From positions 12,823,360-12,887,359 of the forward strand of contig AP025066.1 in NCBI GenBank assembly GCA_036186865.1: a stretch of DNA of 64,000 bases, given 5' to 3'. Made by a program: the position numbers and the translations under genes. The notes beneath the pieces are model-generated. The model saw nothing but the letters and a program-made list of their open reading frames with translations, ran no database searches and was not told where the DNA came from. Positions 43,673 to 53,623 of the stretch are shown here, in pieces; the stretch's first letter is position 1; each line of letters starts with the position of its first letter. Origin of the DNA: Eustoma russellianum (lineage: Eukaryota; Streptophyta; Magnoliopsida; Gentianales; Gentianaceae).

Positions 43673-46094
43673 TGTTACGATCTGAATTTCTAGGTCAGTG
43701 GAAAATGAAATAAAATGATGGAAAATAGAACGTAAATGCGTTGTCGATAAAATTTCGGTGGAATTAAATCATATTTAGGATGGATAAGAACAATCGACAT
43801 TATATATCAGAGTTAGAAATGTTTGAAAAATAACCGAACGATATGTTTACTGATATAGCAAGACTTGATAAGACTAGATAACGAACATTTCGGGCATACG
43901 ATGCGTTTAAATAAATTAGTCGGTAGTAACATAAGTCGATAGATATAAATCAAACCAAATAAAAATACCCGATGCGGTAACTACAATACACACTATTATC
44001 ACATTTTCTACCACTTTACTCTACATGCCAAATAAAACAAAACCTTCACCTATCTTTCTACCCACTAGGCCGGCCCCCACCTCACATGCCACCTTCTTTA
44101 TTCTTACACACTTTTCCATCATTATTATTTTGTACCCTATCTTTTACCCATCACTCCATCACATTTGTTTCTCTTTCTTTACACATTTTTTTGGCTATCC
44201 CCCACCCCCTCACACTTTCAGCCGAAAGTCTTCACTCCAAGGGGACAAAATTTCTCCACTTTTCCCTCTTTACACACACCCCATTCCCTTACAAACTTCA
44301 ACTCAACATTATTCCTCCACCTTCTTATTTCATTTAAACATTTCTCTCCTTTCCTCTCCTCTCTCTCGGCCATAATTCCATAAGGGGAACCCTTTGTAAT
44401 TTTTATGTGCACTCCACACAATTATTACATCTTTCAAACACTCTCTCTTTCCTCTTCAACTCATAAAAATACTCCAACTTCCTCCTTTCCTCCTCCATTC
44501 GGCCAAATCCTACAAGCAAGAAGAACATTGCTTTGTTCTCTTCACTTCATCTCATTCTTCACAAAACCGTTTACTACAACATCGTCATACATCCAAGCAT
44601 CAAGAATACAAAGTAGATTGGAGTTAGAAACCAAGAATACTCAAGGTAAGACAGTAATTATACTAGGTTATTCTTCTTTCATTTCTTCATCTTTATGGCT
44701 TCACACTAACCTCCATTTTGGACCTCCCAAAACCGTAGGTTATAGGAAGGAGAAAGAAGTTTTTTTTTTCTTCAAGCCAATTGAAGAAATCCTCACTCTT
44801 ATAAAAGTTTAGGTGATAAAGACAAGTAATCTTCCTAGATCCTTCATGGATTTTCAAATTTATGTATGTATGTTCATATCAAAATGGATCATTCATGATA
44901 TTTGTACAAATGTGTGTTTCAAGAATATGTAATATTATCTTCTTAAGTGAAGAAAAATAATGGTATATCTACGATATATACACACGGCTATATAGTTTTT
45001 TATGCTATAATGTATTTAGTATCTATATTTTATATACACATATGCCTAAGGTATAAGAATATGTATATGTAGATATATAAACCATGCCATACAGATATAT
45101 GTGTGGAGTAGCAGAAAAATATAGATGAATACTTTTATACACACATACATACGGTTATATTATATTTTGTGATTTAATGGGTTATTTACATATTATAAGT
45201 TCATAGATGTATATGATATGGAAATATATATATATAGTATATATATACATTGGTTCGACCATAAGGCCTTTATTGAAGAAAATGATTTTTACATATTTGT
45301 AAGAATACCTATATGTATATTAATAAATCAAGATATGAAATGACCAAATTAGATATACCAAGTAATCATGAGAATGTATATACATCTATAAGTTCACACT
45401 TATACATATTTTCAGCCATGAAGTTTTCTTTATATTAAAGATGGTTTAAATTATTTTAAGTGTACATGTAGGAATAATACATATGTTAAGATATGAAAAA
45501 TGAGTATTTTATATGTGATATTTATATATATATATAATATTATATGTCTAATATAAAAGAATATGGTTATGTAAAATTATATGTATGAAATCAGCTAAAG
45601 GGCCTTTCTAGAATAAAAATGTTTTAATTATTGTTTAAGTATACATATATGCATGGTACCTATGCTAAGATATGAAAAATGTTCATTTCAAATGTTATGG
45701 AGATATATTTAAATTGTATAAAATTATACAAGTATATATGTATATGTTCAATCGGCCAATAGGCCTTTTGTTTGATAATAATGGATTAAATATGCTTATT
45801 GAATTCATATATGTATAGTACATAAGTTAAGATATGAAAAAGGGTTATTGCAAGTGAGTATATATACATGTATATTATTTACAAAATTTCGGCAAATATA
45901 GGGTGTATATACCCTATTTATGTTAATTTCATAAATTCCATCATTGTATTTGTTATGTAATTTATGATAATTTGCAAGCTATTATGTTGATGGAATGAAT
46001 TTACATATGGTAAGAATAAGTATGATTTAAAAGTATAAGTGATGAAATGAAAAAGAATTTAAATGACACTTATGGGTAAGTATACATGTATACA
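43673..46094 (+). repeat. LTR of a further element, left part
   Basis: It begins TGTTACGATCTGAATTTC, directly cutting the SIRE pol. It contains a CT-rich leader-like block (44025-44560), an exon-end-like AAGGTAAG near 44645 and a long AT-rich region with tandem repeats. It is interrupted by the chromovirus at 46095 (target ATACA) and resumes at 56370-56464. The other end is not seen, so its type (probably gypsy) and target duplication are unproven. The 116- and 135-codon open frames at 44025-44812 follow the CT-rich leader and show no known motif. Confidence 0.6.
45252..46020. repeat. Diverged tandem repeat, unit about 140-180 bp
   Basis: Units begin with a string of the type CGACCATAAGGCCTTT or CGGCCAATAGGCCTTTTG at about 45252, 45412, 45591, 45751 and 45888. 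Each later carries AAGATATGAAAAATG. Copies are much diverged. A partial unit continues at 56420-56464 beyond the chromovirus. Confidence 0.7.
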
Positions 46095-47049
46095 TGTTAC
46101 ACCCCGTGACTTTTAAGCACGATTTTCAATACTTAGAGGTCAACCTTAAATACAACTTAATTAATTTTGTAGGTTATGAGACTTAGTCACCTAAAACATA
46201 GAAGAATAAGAAAGAAGGGTTCAAAATAGAATTAAGGGTAATTAATAGAAATTACCTAAAAGGTCCCTACTAGGAGATAGGGGGAGTTATAGAAATTTAG
46301 TATAACTCCCCATCTCAGCATAAGGGGACGTTTTCCACACCAAAGAGGAGAGGGAAAACCGCAGGAAAAAGAGAGAGAAGAGAAAAGGAAAGGAAGAAGA
46401 AGAAGAGAAGAAGGAAAGGAAGGAAAAGGCCATTCTAGGTTCAATTCTTATCAAGGTTCTGCAGTAAATCCGTAAGGTTAACTAGAAACCAAGGCAAGTA
46501 ATCTTTCTATACGCTTTACGCAAATTTTGATACTTTAGGCCCTATGTTCTTACAAAGAGAAAACGTGAATCACACATTAGTAATCTTGTCTTGTTTATGT
46601 TAAATGCTTTACTATATGTAAGTTTTGTTGCTAGTTGCGTAAAGTCCTGTTCTTTGGGCCATATCTCTGAAATTAGTTATGTGGTGTTTGTTGTTTGTCA
46701 AGCATGCCCATGAAAGTGTATATTGATGTACTTATCGTTGTGCTCTACTCTTATGTTGATTGCCTACCTTAGACGTTGAGAGTAAGTGCAAGGAATTGAA
46801 GGATGAGTGATGGCATTGTGAGAGACTTGTTGTGTTGGGAAAGTTGATGAGATCTTTTGAAGGTTGTGAATGATTGCAGGTTAGAGTGGATATGTTAGAC
46901 ATAACTAAGCATCAATTCATGTTTGGATGTGTGTTAAGTAGGATGAATCTAGATGTTAAGATGGATTTAAGTGTTGAAAATGAAAGGGTTGAAGAAGGAG
47001 GGTGTTGGGGAGGAAGTTACTGCAGAAAAACTGCAGTTTGGCATCGTCA

Positions 47050-47390
47050 GAACACTTCGAACGCCTACATTAGGCGCTCTATGTCACATTAGGCGCCTAA
47101 TGTAGCGTTCAATGTGTCCTGAAGCTTTCCCGTACAGAAAAACTGCAGTTTAGAACCGTCAGAACACTTCGAACGCCTACATTAGGCGCTCTATGTCACA
47201 TTAGGCGCCTAATGTAGCGTTCAATGTGTCCTGAAGCATCCCCGAACACTTCGAACACCTACATAAGGCGCTCTATGTCACATTAGGCGCTTCATGTAGG
47301 CGTTCAATGTCTACGGGACATCCCCGAACACTTCGAACGCCTAGTATAGGCGCTCTAAGTCACTATAGGCGCTTCATGTAGCGTTCCAAC
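47050..47390. repeat. Array of long hairpin units in the chromovirus LTR
   Basis: Four units. In each, GAACGCCTACATTAGGCGC or a variant is followed about 15 nt later by its inverted partner GCGCCTAATGTAGCGTTC, giving an 18-bp stem with one bulged C in units 1 and 2. Units start near 47058, 47171, 47246 and 47333; CTGCAGAAAAACTGCAG-type strings lie between or before them. The same array lies at 54580-54920 in the 3' LTR. Confidence 0.85.
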
Positions 47391-47782
47391 TATACTGGAA
47401 GTCTTTTGCCCCTTTAGGTGCCCTATGTACGTGTTGTAACCTTATACACTTCTTTTGAACATGAAACGCAAAGGTAATTGAGTTGTAAATGAGGTGTAGA
47501 TGGTAAGTTTGATCAAGTTAGAATAAGATTGAATCTTGAGTGAATTCGTAAGAGAATGGGCTTGGAAAGATACAACCATGGAGTGTTTGAGGTGCAAAAC
47601 TGTATACGATAAGTACGATATATGAATGCGTGTGTTACATGTTTGATACGAAGTTGCATGTGCATCCTGCATCATGACATGGGCACTTGCATTTGATTTG
47701 AGATTTGCTTTGCAAAAGAACATGTGATTACAAGAAAGGTTTAATGTTTTCGAAAGACAAAATGGCTGCTGGTTGATCGCAG

Positions 47783-48050
47783 GGTATAAAAGTCACGTCT
47801 GCGAAAGCAGGGTATAAAAGCTGATCTGTGAATCAACAGCAGGGTATAAAGTATTTTATGGGGCCGTGGACCTATCAGCACGGAAAATAAAGTATTTTAT
47901 GGGGCCGTGGACCTATCAGCACGGATATATGATATAGTAATGGGGCCGTGGACCTTTCAGCACGGGGTATAAAGTTATATGTTATGGGGCCGTGGACCTT
48001 TCAGCACGGAGTATAAAGTTCTGTTTGCTGTGGACTGATCACCCACAGGG
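47783..48050. repeat. Hairpin minisatellite with repeated TATAAA
   Basis: Stem units CCGTG/CACGG at 47864, 47905, 47946 and 47990; a fifth at 48028 is CTGTG/CACAG, a paired change. CAGGGTATAAA or GGGTATAAAG recurs before or between stems (about 47783, 47808, 47841, 47965, 48011, 48047). Counterpart at 55315-55600 in the 3' LTR. Confidence 0.85.
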
Positions 48051-48796
48051 TATAAAGTTCTGCTACGCGAAGAATATATGTAAAGTGATGAAATGTTTTG
48101 TGAAATGACATGCATGACATGTTTATGAAAGAAGACATACGTATGGGTGTTGTGTGTGATTTTAAAGAAGTACATGCATCATGATACACGAAGCATAAGA
48201 CTTGATATGCAAGAAACGTGGTTAGTTTATGACTTTGATATATATGATCTCGTACCCGTATACCATATATGTGCTTTATCTGTTTTGAGAAATTATTATT
48301 GAGATGCTATTTGTTAACCCGAGCACCTATATTTGGGCAATGATTTATACACTGGTGACTCGTCGTGTGTGATTCCGTAAGGTGTATAGACGGGTTACTT
48401 GCTGGCAAAATTTCGCTAAGAACAGTTACTCTATTCCTTTTCAGGTGAGCCTGAATATGAGTTGATATTTATCGAAGACGACGGCGAGTGGGCTCAATGG
48501 GATGATGGACATGGGAATAGATAGATGCTGGACTACTTTCTTTAAGTTTGGAAACTCATTGTTATTATGTTGTTCTAAAACTTATGTTGGCTAGATGAAC
48601 AAACACCTTTTATTTCCGCTGCAGTTTCTGGTTGTATTATCGACGATGAAGGTTTAAATTTTATGACGTTTCCGCTGGTTTTTATCTTACATTATGAAGG
48701 ATGTACGTTTGATCTGCTTGACGCTTCGTAGTTCTCCTAGTAGGCTACGGCGAGTGCACTGGTTCCGATGACGGTATCGGGCCGGGGCGCTACAGG

Positions 48797-48808
48797 TGGT
48801 ATCAGAGA
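48797..48808 (+). promoter_or_regulatory. Primer-binding site, initiator tRNA-Met
   Basis: TGGTATCAGAGA, two bases after the LTR end; complementary to initiator tRNA-Met over the first eleven bases. Confidence 0.9.
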
Positions 48809-49079
48809 CTAGGCTTCAGATCTATTTCGGAAACTTAAGTTCATGATCTTTTAGACACTTAAGCTACGATTCTCCCTTAAGGTTGATCCTTAGTTATAAG
48901 TACAGATTGTCCTTAGTGGTTAGGTATGATATGGGTTGGGTGTGGGTGCGAGCGCGTTTATCGTTTAATTTCGTAATAATAGTTAGAATACACACCTCAC
49001 CCCTTCGCACGCGTTCAAGCTTTCGGTAACCCCTTGTATTTACTAAATGCTAATGCAATGTTGACCTTTTCAGAGAAAT

Positions 49080-50145
49080 ATGCCTCCAAGAAGAGATAAC
49101 ACAGGCAACGCTGGTAATGGACAGGAGAACCAGCCACCACAAGTTGTTTTACCCCAGGTGCTCACTGATGCACTGACGGTGATTGCACAAGGGTATGCAC
49201 AACAGCATCAACCTCCGCCTCCTCCACCGCCACAACATAACATCCGGTTCTTTTATGGGGAGATGAGAAAGATGAGGGTGCCGGAGTTTGGAGGATGTAC
49301 GGATCCTGAAGAGGCTCAGCACTGGTTGGCTGAGGTAGAGAAATGTTTTCGGCTGGTGCAGGTACCGAACGAGATAAAGGTTGAGGTGGCCACGCCCCTT
49401 CTAAGTGGCAAGGCTGGCGAATGGTGGGAAGGAATGGTGTTGAGAATGACCCCACCAATCTCTTGGACACAGTTTTGTGATGTTTTCCTGAAGTACTACG
49501 TACCGGAGACTGCAATATTGGACAAGATAAGAGCATTTGACAGATTGGAGCAAGGAAGGATGACGGTGTCGGAGTATGCAGATTTTCCATGCTTTGGGTA
49601 AGTTTGCCCCTGCGATCATGTCTGATAATCGTCTTAAGATGACGAAGTTTGAGAGGGGTTTGGACTCGAGGCAATCGGCGATAGTGAATGCGGGATGAAA
49701 ACTTATGAGGATATGTAGATGCGTGTTTTCGTGTGGAGAGTGATTTCCGCCGAGTAGCGGCAAGAGCAGCTAGCGGGTGATAGAGGCAAAGGCCAAGAGA
49801 GGATGTGCGAGTTGGTGGAAGACCCGGACGTTGGGTCAAGTTCCGAAGAGAGGCCCGTTGGAAATTTTCAGAGACTGCCACCAGAATCAAGCAGTTCAGC
49901 AGGGTATAGGAGTTTGTCCACATTGCAACAGGAACCACGTTGGAGAGTGTAGGAAAGTGGCTGGAGCATGTTTCCGATGCGGTCAAGTGGGTCACATGAT
50001 TAGAGACTGCCCGGAGATGAAGAAAAATAATCCTGGAGAGGCGGCTCAGCAGCCGAGAGCGAAGCCTAGAGCAAATGCCCGTGTACATCTCATGACGGAC
50101 ACGGATGTGCAGGAGGCTACTGACGTAGTAGCAGGTACCATTTAA
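49080..50145 (+). pseudogene. Chromovirus gag with zinc knuckle
   Basis: The ATG at 49080 opens MPPRRDNTGNAGNGQENQPP, a Gln/Pro-rich N-terminus, then RVPEFGGCTDPEEAQHWLAE, KVEVATPLLSGKAGEWWEGM and PPISWTQFCDVFLKYYVPET, the retrotransposon gag core. The frame breaks near 49590, just after TVSEYA. The last part (49777-50145) holds CPHCNRNHVGECRKVAGACF and CFRCGQVGHMIRDCP, a C-x2-C-x4-H-x4-C knuckle. It ends ...EATDVVAGTI. Gag forms the particle and binds RNA. The 308-codon minus-strand frame over this region is the antisense shadow of gag. Confidence 0.9.
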
Positions 50146-50208
50146 ACTAAGTTTAAATCCTTATTGAATTAAGTATTTACGTGCTTAATCTTTCGTGTAT
50201 AACTTGAT

Positions 50209-50450
50209 ATGGCTTTAGGTGCGATTTTAGTAAATAAGGTACCTGCCAATGTACTCTTTGATAGCGGCGCGAGCCACTCTTTCGTAGCAAAGAGATTCAC
50301 TAAATACCTTGGTAGTTCACCTGAATGGTTAGAGACTCCGTATCGTGTTCAAGCGGCCGGAGATCAAATTATGGTTTCGCATCATCGGTACAGAGGTTGT
50401 GAATTAGAGTTTGAAGGACAAACATTCTCGCCACCCTGATCCCTATTCAG
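50209..50450 (+). pseudogene. Chromovirus aspartic protease
   Basis: MALGAILVNKVPANVLFDSG then ASHSFVAKRFTKYLG: the D-S-G-A active-site triad typical of gypsy proteases. Later ETPYRVQAAGDQIMVSHHRY. The frame shifts near 50430; the domain then continues into YDFDVILGMDWMAKHHANID of the next frame (50451). It would cleave Gag-Pol. Confidence 0.9.
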
Positions 50451-51602
50451 ATGTATGACTTTGACGTGATATTGGGAATGGACTGGATGGCCAAGCATCA
50501 CGCCAACATTGACTGTCGATTGAAGCAAGTGACAGTCAAGAGTGCTGAGATGGAAGAGGTAATGTTTCAAGGGGATTCGGAACGAAAGAAGGTACCCAAA
50601 AAGGTATATGTGTCCGTCGCACAAGCACGCAAAGCCTTGAAGAAGGGTGCTGAGGGATTCCTAGTGTATGCCATGGATGTTACTCAGGAGGTACCATCTA
50701 TTGAGCAAATTCCGGTGGTCAATGAATTCCTTGATGTGTTTCCGGAAGATTTACCAGGAGTACCACCCCCGAGGGAAGTTGAGTTCGAGATCAACTTGAT
50801 TCCAGGAACAGAACCTATTTCTAAAGCTCCTTATAGAATGGCTCCGGCAGAACTGAGAGAGTTGAAGGAACAGCTGCAGGAGTTACTGGACAAGAAGTTT
50901 ATCCGTCCTAGTGTATCGCCTTGGGGAGCACCTGTTTTGTTTGTAAAGAAGAAGGATGGTAGCATGAGGCTTTGTATCGATTATAGAGAGTTGAATAAAG
51001 TTACCATCAAGAATAAGTATCCCCTTCCGCGAATCGAAGATTTATTTGATCAGCTCAAAGGTGCCAAGATCTTCTCGAAAATCGATCTCCGATCAGGATA
51101 TCATCAGTTGCGAGTGAAGGCCGAGGACATCGCAAAGACAGCTTTCCGCACAAGGTATGGCCACTATGAATTTTTAGTGATGCCATTTGGATTGACAAAT
51201 GCCCCTGCGGCTTTTATGGATCTTATGAATACCGTCTTTCGAGAACAGTTGGATAAGTTTGTAGTGGTATTCATAGATGATATTCTTGTGTACTCTCCTG
51301 ACGAGCAAACTCACACTGAGCATTTGAGAACCGTACTAGGCATTTTGAGGCAGAAACAACTTTATGCAAAGTTTAGCAAGTGTGAGTTTTGGTTAAGAAG
51401 TGTGGCTTTCTTGGGTCATGTGATATCAGAAGAGGGGATTGCTGTTGACCCGAAGAAGGTGGAAGCCATAACTGAATGGCCTAGACCTACCAATGTCACC
51501 GAAGTGCGAAGTTTCTTGGGTCTAGCAGGTTATTACAGAAAATTTGTTGAGGGATTCTCGAGAATTGCCGTACCTCTCAGTCGCCTTACTCAAAAGAAGT
51601 AA
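50451..51602 (+). CDS. Chromovirus reverse transcriptase, intact stretch
   Basis: 383 codons without a break. After the protease end come EFLDVFPEDLPGVPPPREVE and MAPAELRELKEQLQELLDKK, then all RT blocks: VKKKDGSMRLCIDYRELNKV, KIDLRSGYHQLRVKAEDIAK (catalytic D), FLVMPFGLTNAPAAFMDLMN, and VVVFIDDILVYSPDEQTHTE (F/I-D-D box, here I-D-D). It ends RSFLGLAGYYRKFVEGFSRI then a TAA at 51600-51602, one base change from Lys or Gln. As an isolated frame it lacks its own start context; it is part of gag-pol. Confidence 0.93.
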   Translation: MYDFDVILGMDWMAKHHANIDCRLKQVTVKSAEMEEVMFQGDSERKKVPKKVYVSVAQARKALKKGAEGFLVYAMDVTQEVPSIEQIPVVNEFLDVFPEDLPGVPPPREVEFEINLIPGTEPISKAPYRMAPAELRELKEQLQELLDKKFIRPSVSPWGAPVLFVKKKDGSMRLCIDYRELNKVTIKNKYPLPRIEDLFDQLKGAKIFSKIDLRSGYHQLRVKAEDIAKTAFRTRYGHYEFLVMPFGLTNAPAAFMDLMNTVFREQLDKFVVVFIDDILVYSPDEQTHTEHLRTVLGILRQKQLYAKFSKCEFWLRSVAFLGHVISEEGIAVDPKKVEAITEWPRPTNVTEVRSFLGLAGYYRKFVEGFSRIAVPLSRLTQKK

Positions 51603-52206
51603 GAGTTTGAGTGGACGGCGGAATGCGAGCAAAGTTTCACGGAGCTTAAGAAGAGATTAACGACAGCTCCAGTATTGGCTCAACCCTCTGGAACGGATGG
51701 ATTTGTGATTTATAGTGATGCGTCAAAGAACGGGTTAGGTTGTGTTTAATGCAAAACGAACGAGTCATCGCGTATGCCTCAAGACAGCTAAAGCCTTATG
51801 AAAAAACTATCCCACACATGATCTGGAACTTGCCGCGGTTGTGTTCGCCTTGAAGATTTGGCGGCATTATTTGTATGAGAGAAGTGCGCGATATTCACGG
51901 ATCATAAGAGTCTAAAGTATTTGTTCTCACAGAAGGAATTGAATATGAGGCAGGGAGATGGTTGGAATTGCTAAAAGACTATGACCTAACTATTCATTAT
52001 CACCCGGGAAAGGCTAATAAGGTAGCCGACGCCTTAAGTAGGAAGTCCAGCCATGCGCGGCAATCACCATTGGAAAGAGAGATGGAGGAGTTTGGTTTGG
52101 ATTTGATTGACTCTACAGTGAACGTTTTGACAACATTGACTATCACACCGAGTTTGATTGATCGGATAAAGGAGGCTCAGAAGGAAGACAAGGCTCAAGT
52201 GAGATA
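51603..52206 (+). pseudogene. Chromovirus RNase H, frame-broken
   Basis: The stretch opens EFEWTAECEQSFTELKKRL and GTDGFVIYSDASKNGLGCV with the first catalytic Asp (YSDAS). It then breaks at about 51747 and again repeatedly up to 51960, where VFALKIWRHYLY and TDHKSLKYLF-type strings lie in different frames. 51962-52207 resumes MELLKDYDLTIHYHPGKANK then VADALSRKSS, the end of RNase H and the tether to integrase. Confidence 0.88.
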
Positions 52207-53349
52207 ATGGAAAGGGTGAAACATAGTCAAGTTGAAGGATTTCGGACCAAGGAGGATGGGAGCTTATGGTTTAGGGAAAGATTATGCGTGCCGGATGTTG
52301 ACGAACTTAGGAAGGAAGTTTTACAGGAAGCTCATAATTCGAGGTTATCAATACATCCCGGTAGCACCAAGATGTATAGAGATCTCAAGCGATACTATTG
52401 GTGGTCTGGGATGAAAAGACATATTGCGGAATTCATAGAGAGGTGTTTGGTGTGTCAACAAGTCAAAGCGGAACACCAACGACCCGGTGGATTGTTGATG
52501 CCGTTGGAAATCCCGGAATGGAAATGGGAACATGTCACAATGGATTTTGTAGCGGGTTTACCAAAGACAAGAAGTGGATGTGACATGATTTGGGTCATCG
52601 TGGATCGTTTAACAAAGTCTGCCCATTTCCTACCCGTTTCAAGTAAAGCACCTCTTGACAAGTTAGTGAGTTTATATATGGACAGTATTGTTAGTTTGCA
52701 TGGAGTCCCGGTAAGTATAGTGTCCGACCGAGATGCACGGTTCACTTCTAAGTTTTGGACAGCATTCCAAGAAGCCATGGGTACAGAGTTAAGGTTGAGT
52801 ACGGCGTATCATCCCCAAACCGATGGACAGTCCGAGCGGACTATTCAAACCTTGGAAGATATGCTAAGGGCTTGCGTGTTGGATTTCAAAGGGAGTTGGG
52901 ACGGAATGGTGAAACTGATGGAGTTTTCTTATAACAATAGTTACCACAGTGCAATTGACATGGCTCCTTTTGAAGCGTTGTACGGAAGGAAATGTAGGTC
53001 CCCGGTTTATTGGGACGAAGTGGGCATGAGGACCATCACGGGACCTGAGCTATTGGAGAAAACGCTAGATAAGGTGAAAATCATCCGGGAAAGACTCAAG
53101 ACGGCTCAGGATCGCAGCAAGAGTTGGGCAGATTCCAAACGACGACCATTGGATTTTGACGTGGGTGAAAAAGTTTATTTGAAGGTATCACCTACCAAGG
53201 GTGTCATGCGGTTCGGAGTAAAAAGCAAGCTAAGCCCTCGCTTTATTGGTCCTTATGAAGTACTTGAGAAATGGGAGCCTTGGCTTATAGGTTGGCATTG
53301 CCTCCAGTGTTGGCGCAAGTTCACGATGTATTCCACGTGTCACAATTAA
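52207..53349 (+). CDS. Chromovirus integrase, intact stretch
   Basis: 380 codons. Zinc-binding HHCC: H of AHNSRLSIHPG, then H, CLVCQQVKAEHQRP. Catalytic D-D-E: EHVTMDFVAGLPKTRSGCDM (D), GVPVSIVSDRDARFTSKFW (D), STAYHPQTDGQSERTIQTLE (E). The C-terminal GPY/F-like region follows: GEKVYLKVSPTKGVMRFGVK and SPRFIGPYEVLEKWEPW. The frame then shifts near 53270. Integrase inserts the cDNA; part of the gag-pol polyprotein. Confidence 0.92.
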   Translation: MERVKHSQVEGFRTKEDGSLWFRERLCVPDVDELRKEVLQEAHNSRLSIHPGSTKMYRDLKRYYWWSGMKRHIAEFIERCLVCQQVKAEHQRPGGLLMPLEIPEWKWEHVTMDFVAGLPKTRSGCDMIWVIVDRLTKSAHFLPVSSKAPLDKLVSLYMDSIVSLHGVPVSIVSDRDARFTSKFWTAFQEAMGTELRLSTAYHPQTDGQSERTIQTLEDMLRACVLDFKGSWDGMVKLMEFSYNNSYHSAIDMAPFEALYGRKCRSPVYWDEVGMRTITGPELLEKTLDKVKIIRERLKTAQDRSKSWADSKRRPLDFDVGEKVYLKVSPTKGVMRFGVKSKLSPRFIGPYEVLEKWEPWLIGWHCLQCWRKFTMYSTCHN

Positions 53350-53579
53350 GAAAGTACGTGGCGGATCCAAGTCATGTACTTGAAGCTCAACCTTTGGAAC
53401 TCAAGGACGATGTTACATATGAGGAGGTACCCGTGAAAATTGTGGACCGAAAGGATCAAGTGTTGAGGAAGCGAGTGATCCCTTATGTAAAGGTCCAGTG
53501 GAGCAATCACACGGAACGTGAAGCCACTTGGGAGCTCGAAGAACAAATGCGGGAGAAGTATCCTCAGCTCTTCGACTAA
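53271..53579 (+). CDS. Chromovirus C-terminal chromodomain-like segment
   Basis: Continues integrase in the next frame: AYRLALPPVLAQVHDVFHVS then QLRKYVADPSHVLEAQPLEL, EVPVKIVDRKDQVLRKRVIP and YVKVQWSNHTEREATWELEE, stop at 53577-53579. The VKVQW...EATWE pattern is that of the chromodomain-like tail that guides insertion in chromoviruses. It ends about 45 bp before the 3' LTR. Confidence 0.88.
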   Translation: MGALAYRLALPPVLAQVHDVFHVSQLRKYVADPSHVLEAQPLELKDDVTYEEVPVKIVDRKDQVLRKRVIPYVKVQWSNHTEREATWELEEQMREKYPQLFD

Positions 53580-53609
53580 GGTACGTAAGTTTCGAGGACG
53601 AAACTTTTT

Positions 53610-53623
53610 GTAAGGGGGTGGAA
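53610..53623 (+). promoter_or_regulatory. Polypurine tract of the chromovirus
   Basis: GTAAGGGGGTGGAA directly before the 3' LTR. CGAGGACGAAACTTTTTG lies just upstream, as also in the LARD-like element (minus strand near 7852-7878, TTTCGAGGTCGAAAC). Confidence 0.88.

Larger units (their letters stand above)
46095..48794 (+). repeat. 5' LTR of the chromovirus
   Basis: Starts TGTTACACCCCGTGACTTTT, ends GCCGGGGCGCTACA. It contains a purine-rich block (46340-46430), a donor-like CCAAGGCAAGTAATC near 46490, the long-hairpin array (47050-47390) and the hairpin/TATA array (47783-48050). ORFs inside are not supported. Confidence 0.93.

Noticed and set aside
44025..44812. Open frames of 116 and 135 codons, Pro/Ser/Thr/Phe-rich
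   Set aside because: They follow a CT-rich leader-like block in an LTR; several frames are open at once, as expected for pyrimidine-rich DNA. No motif.
47783..48050. Regular hairpin repeats that could suggest a CRISPR-like array
   Set aside because: The organism is a plant, the units lie inside LTRs present in both copies, and the spacers are themselves repeated.
49162..50088. 308-codon minus-strand open frame
   Set aside because: Antisense of the chromovirus gag; Pro/Ser/His-rich composition comes from reading gag codons backwards.
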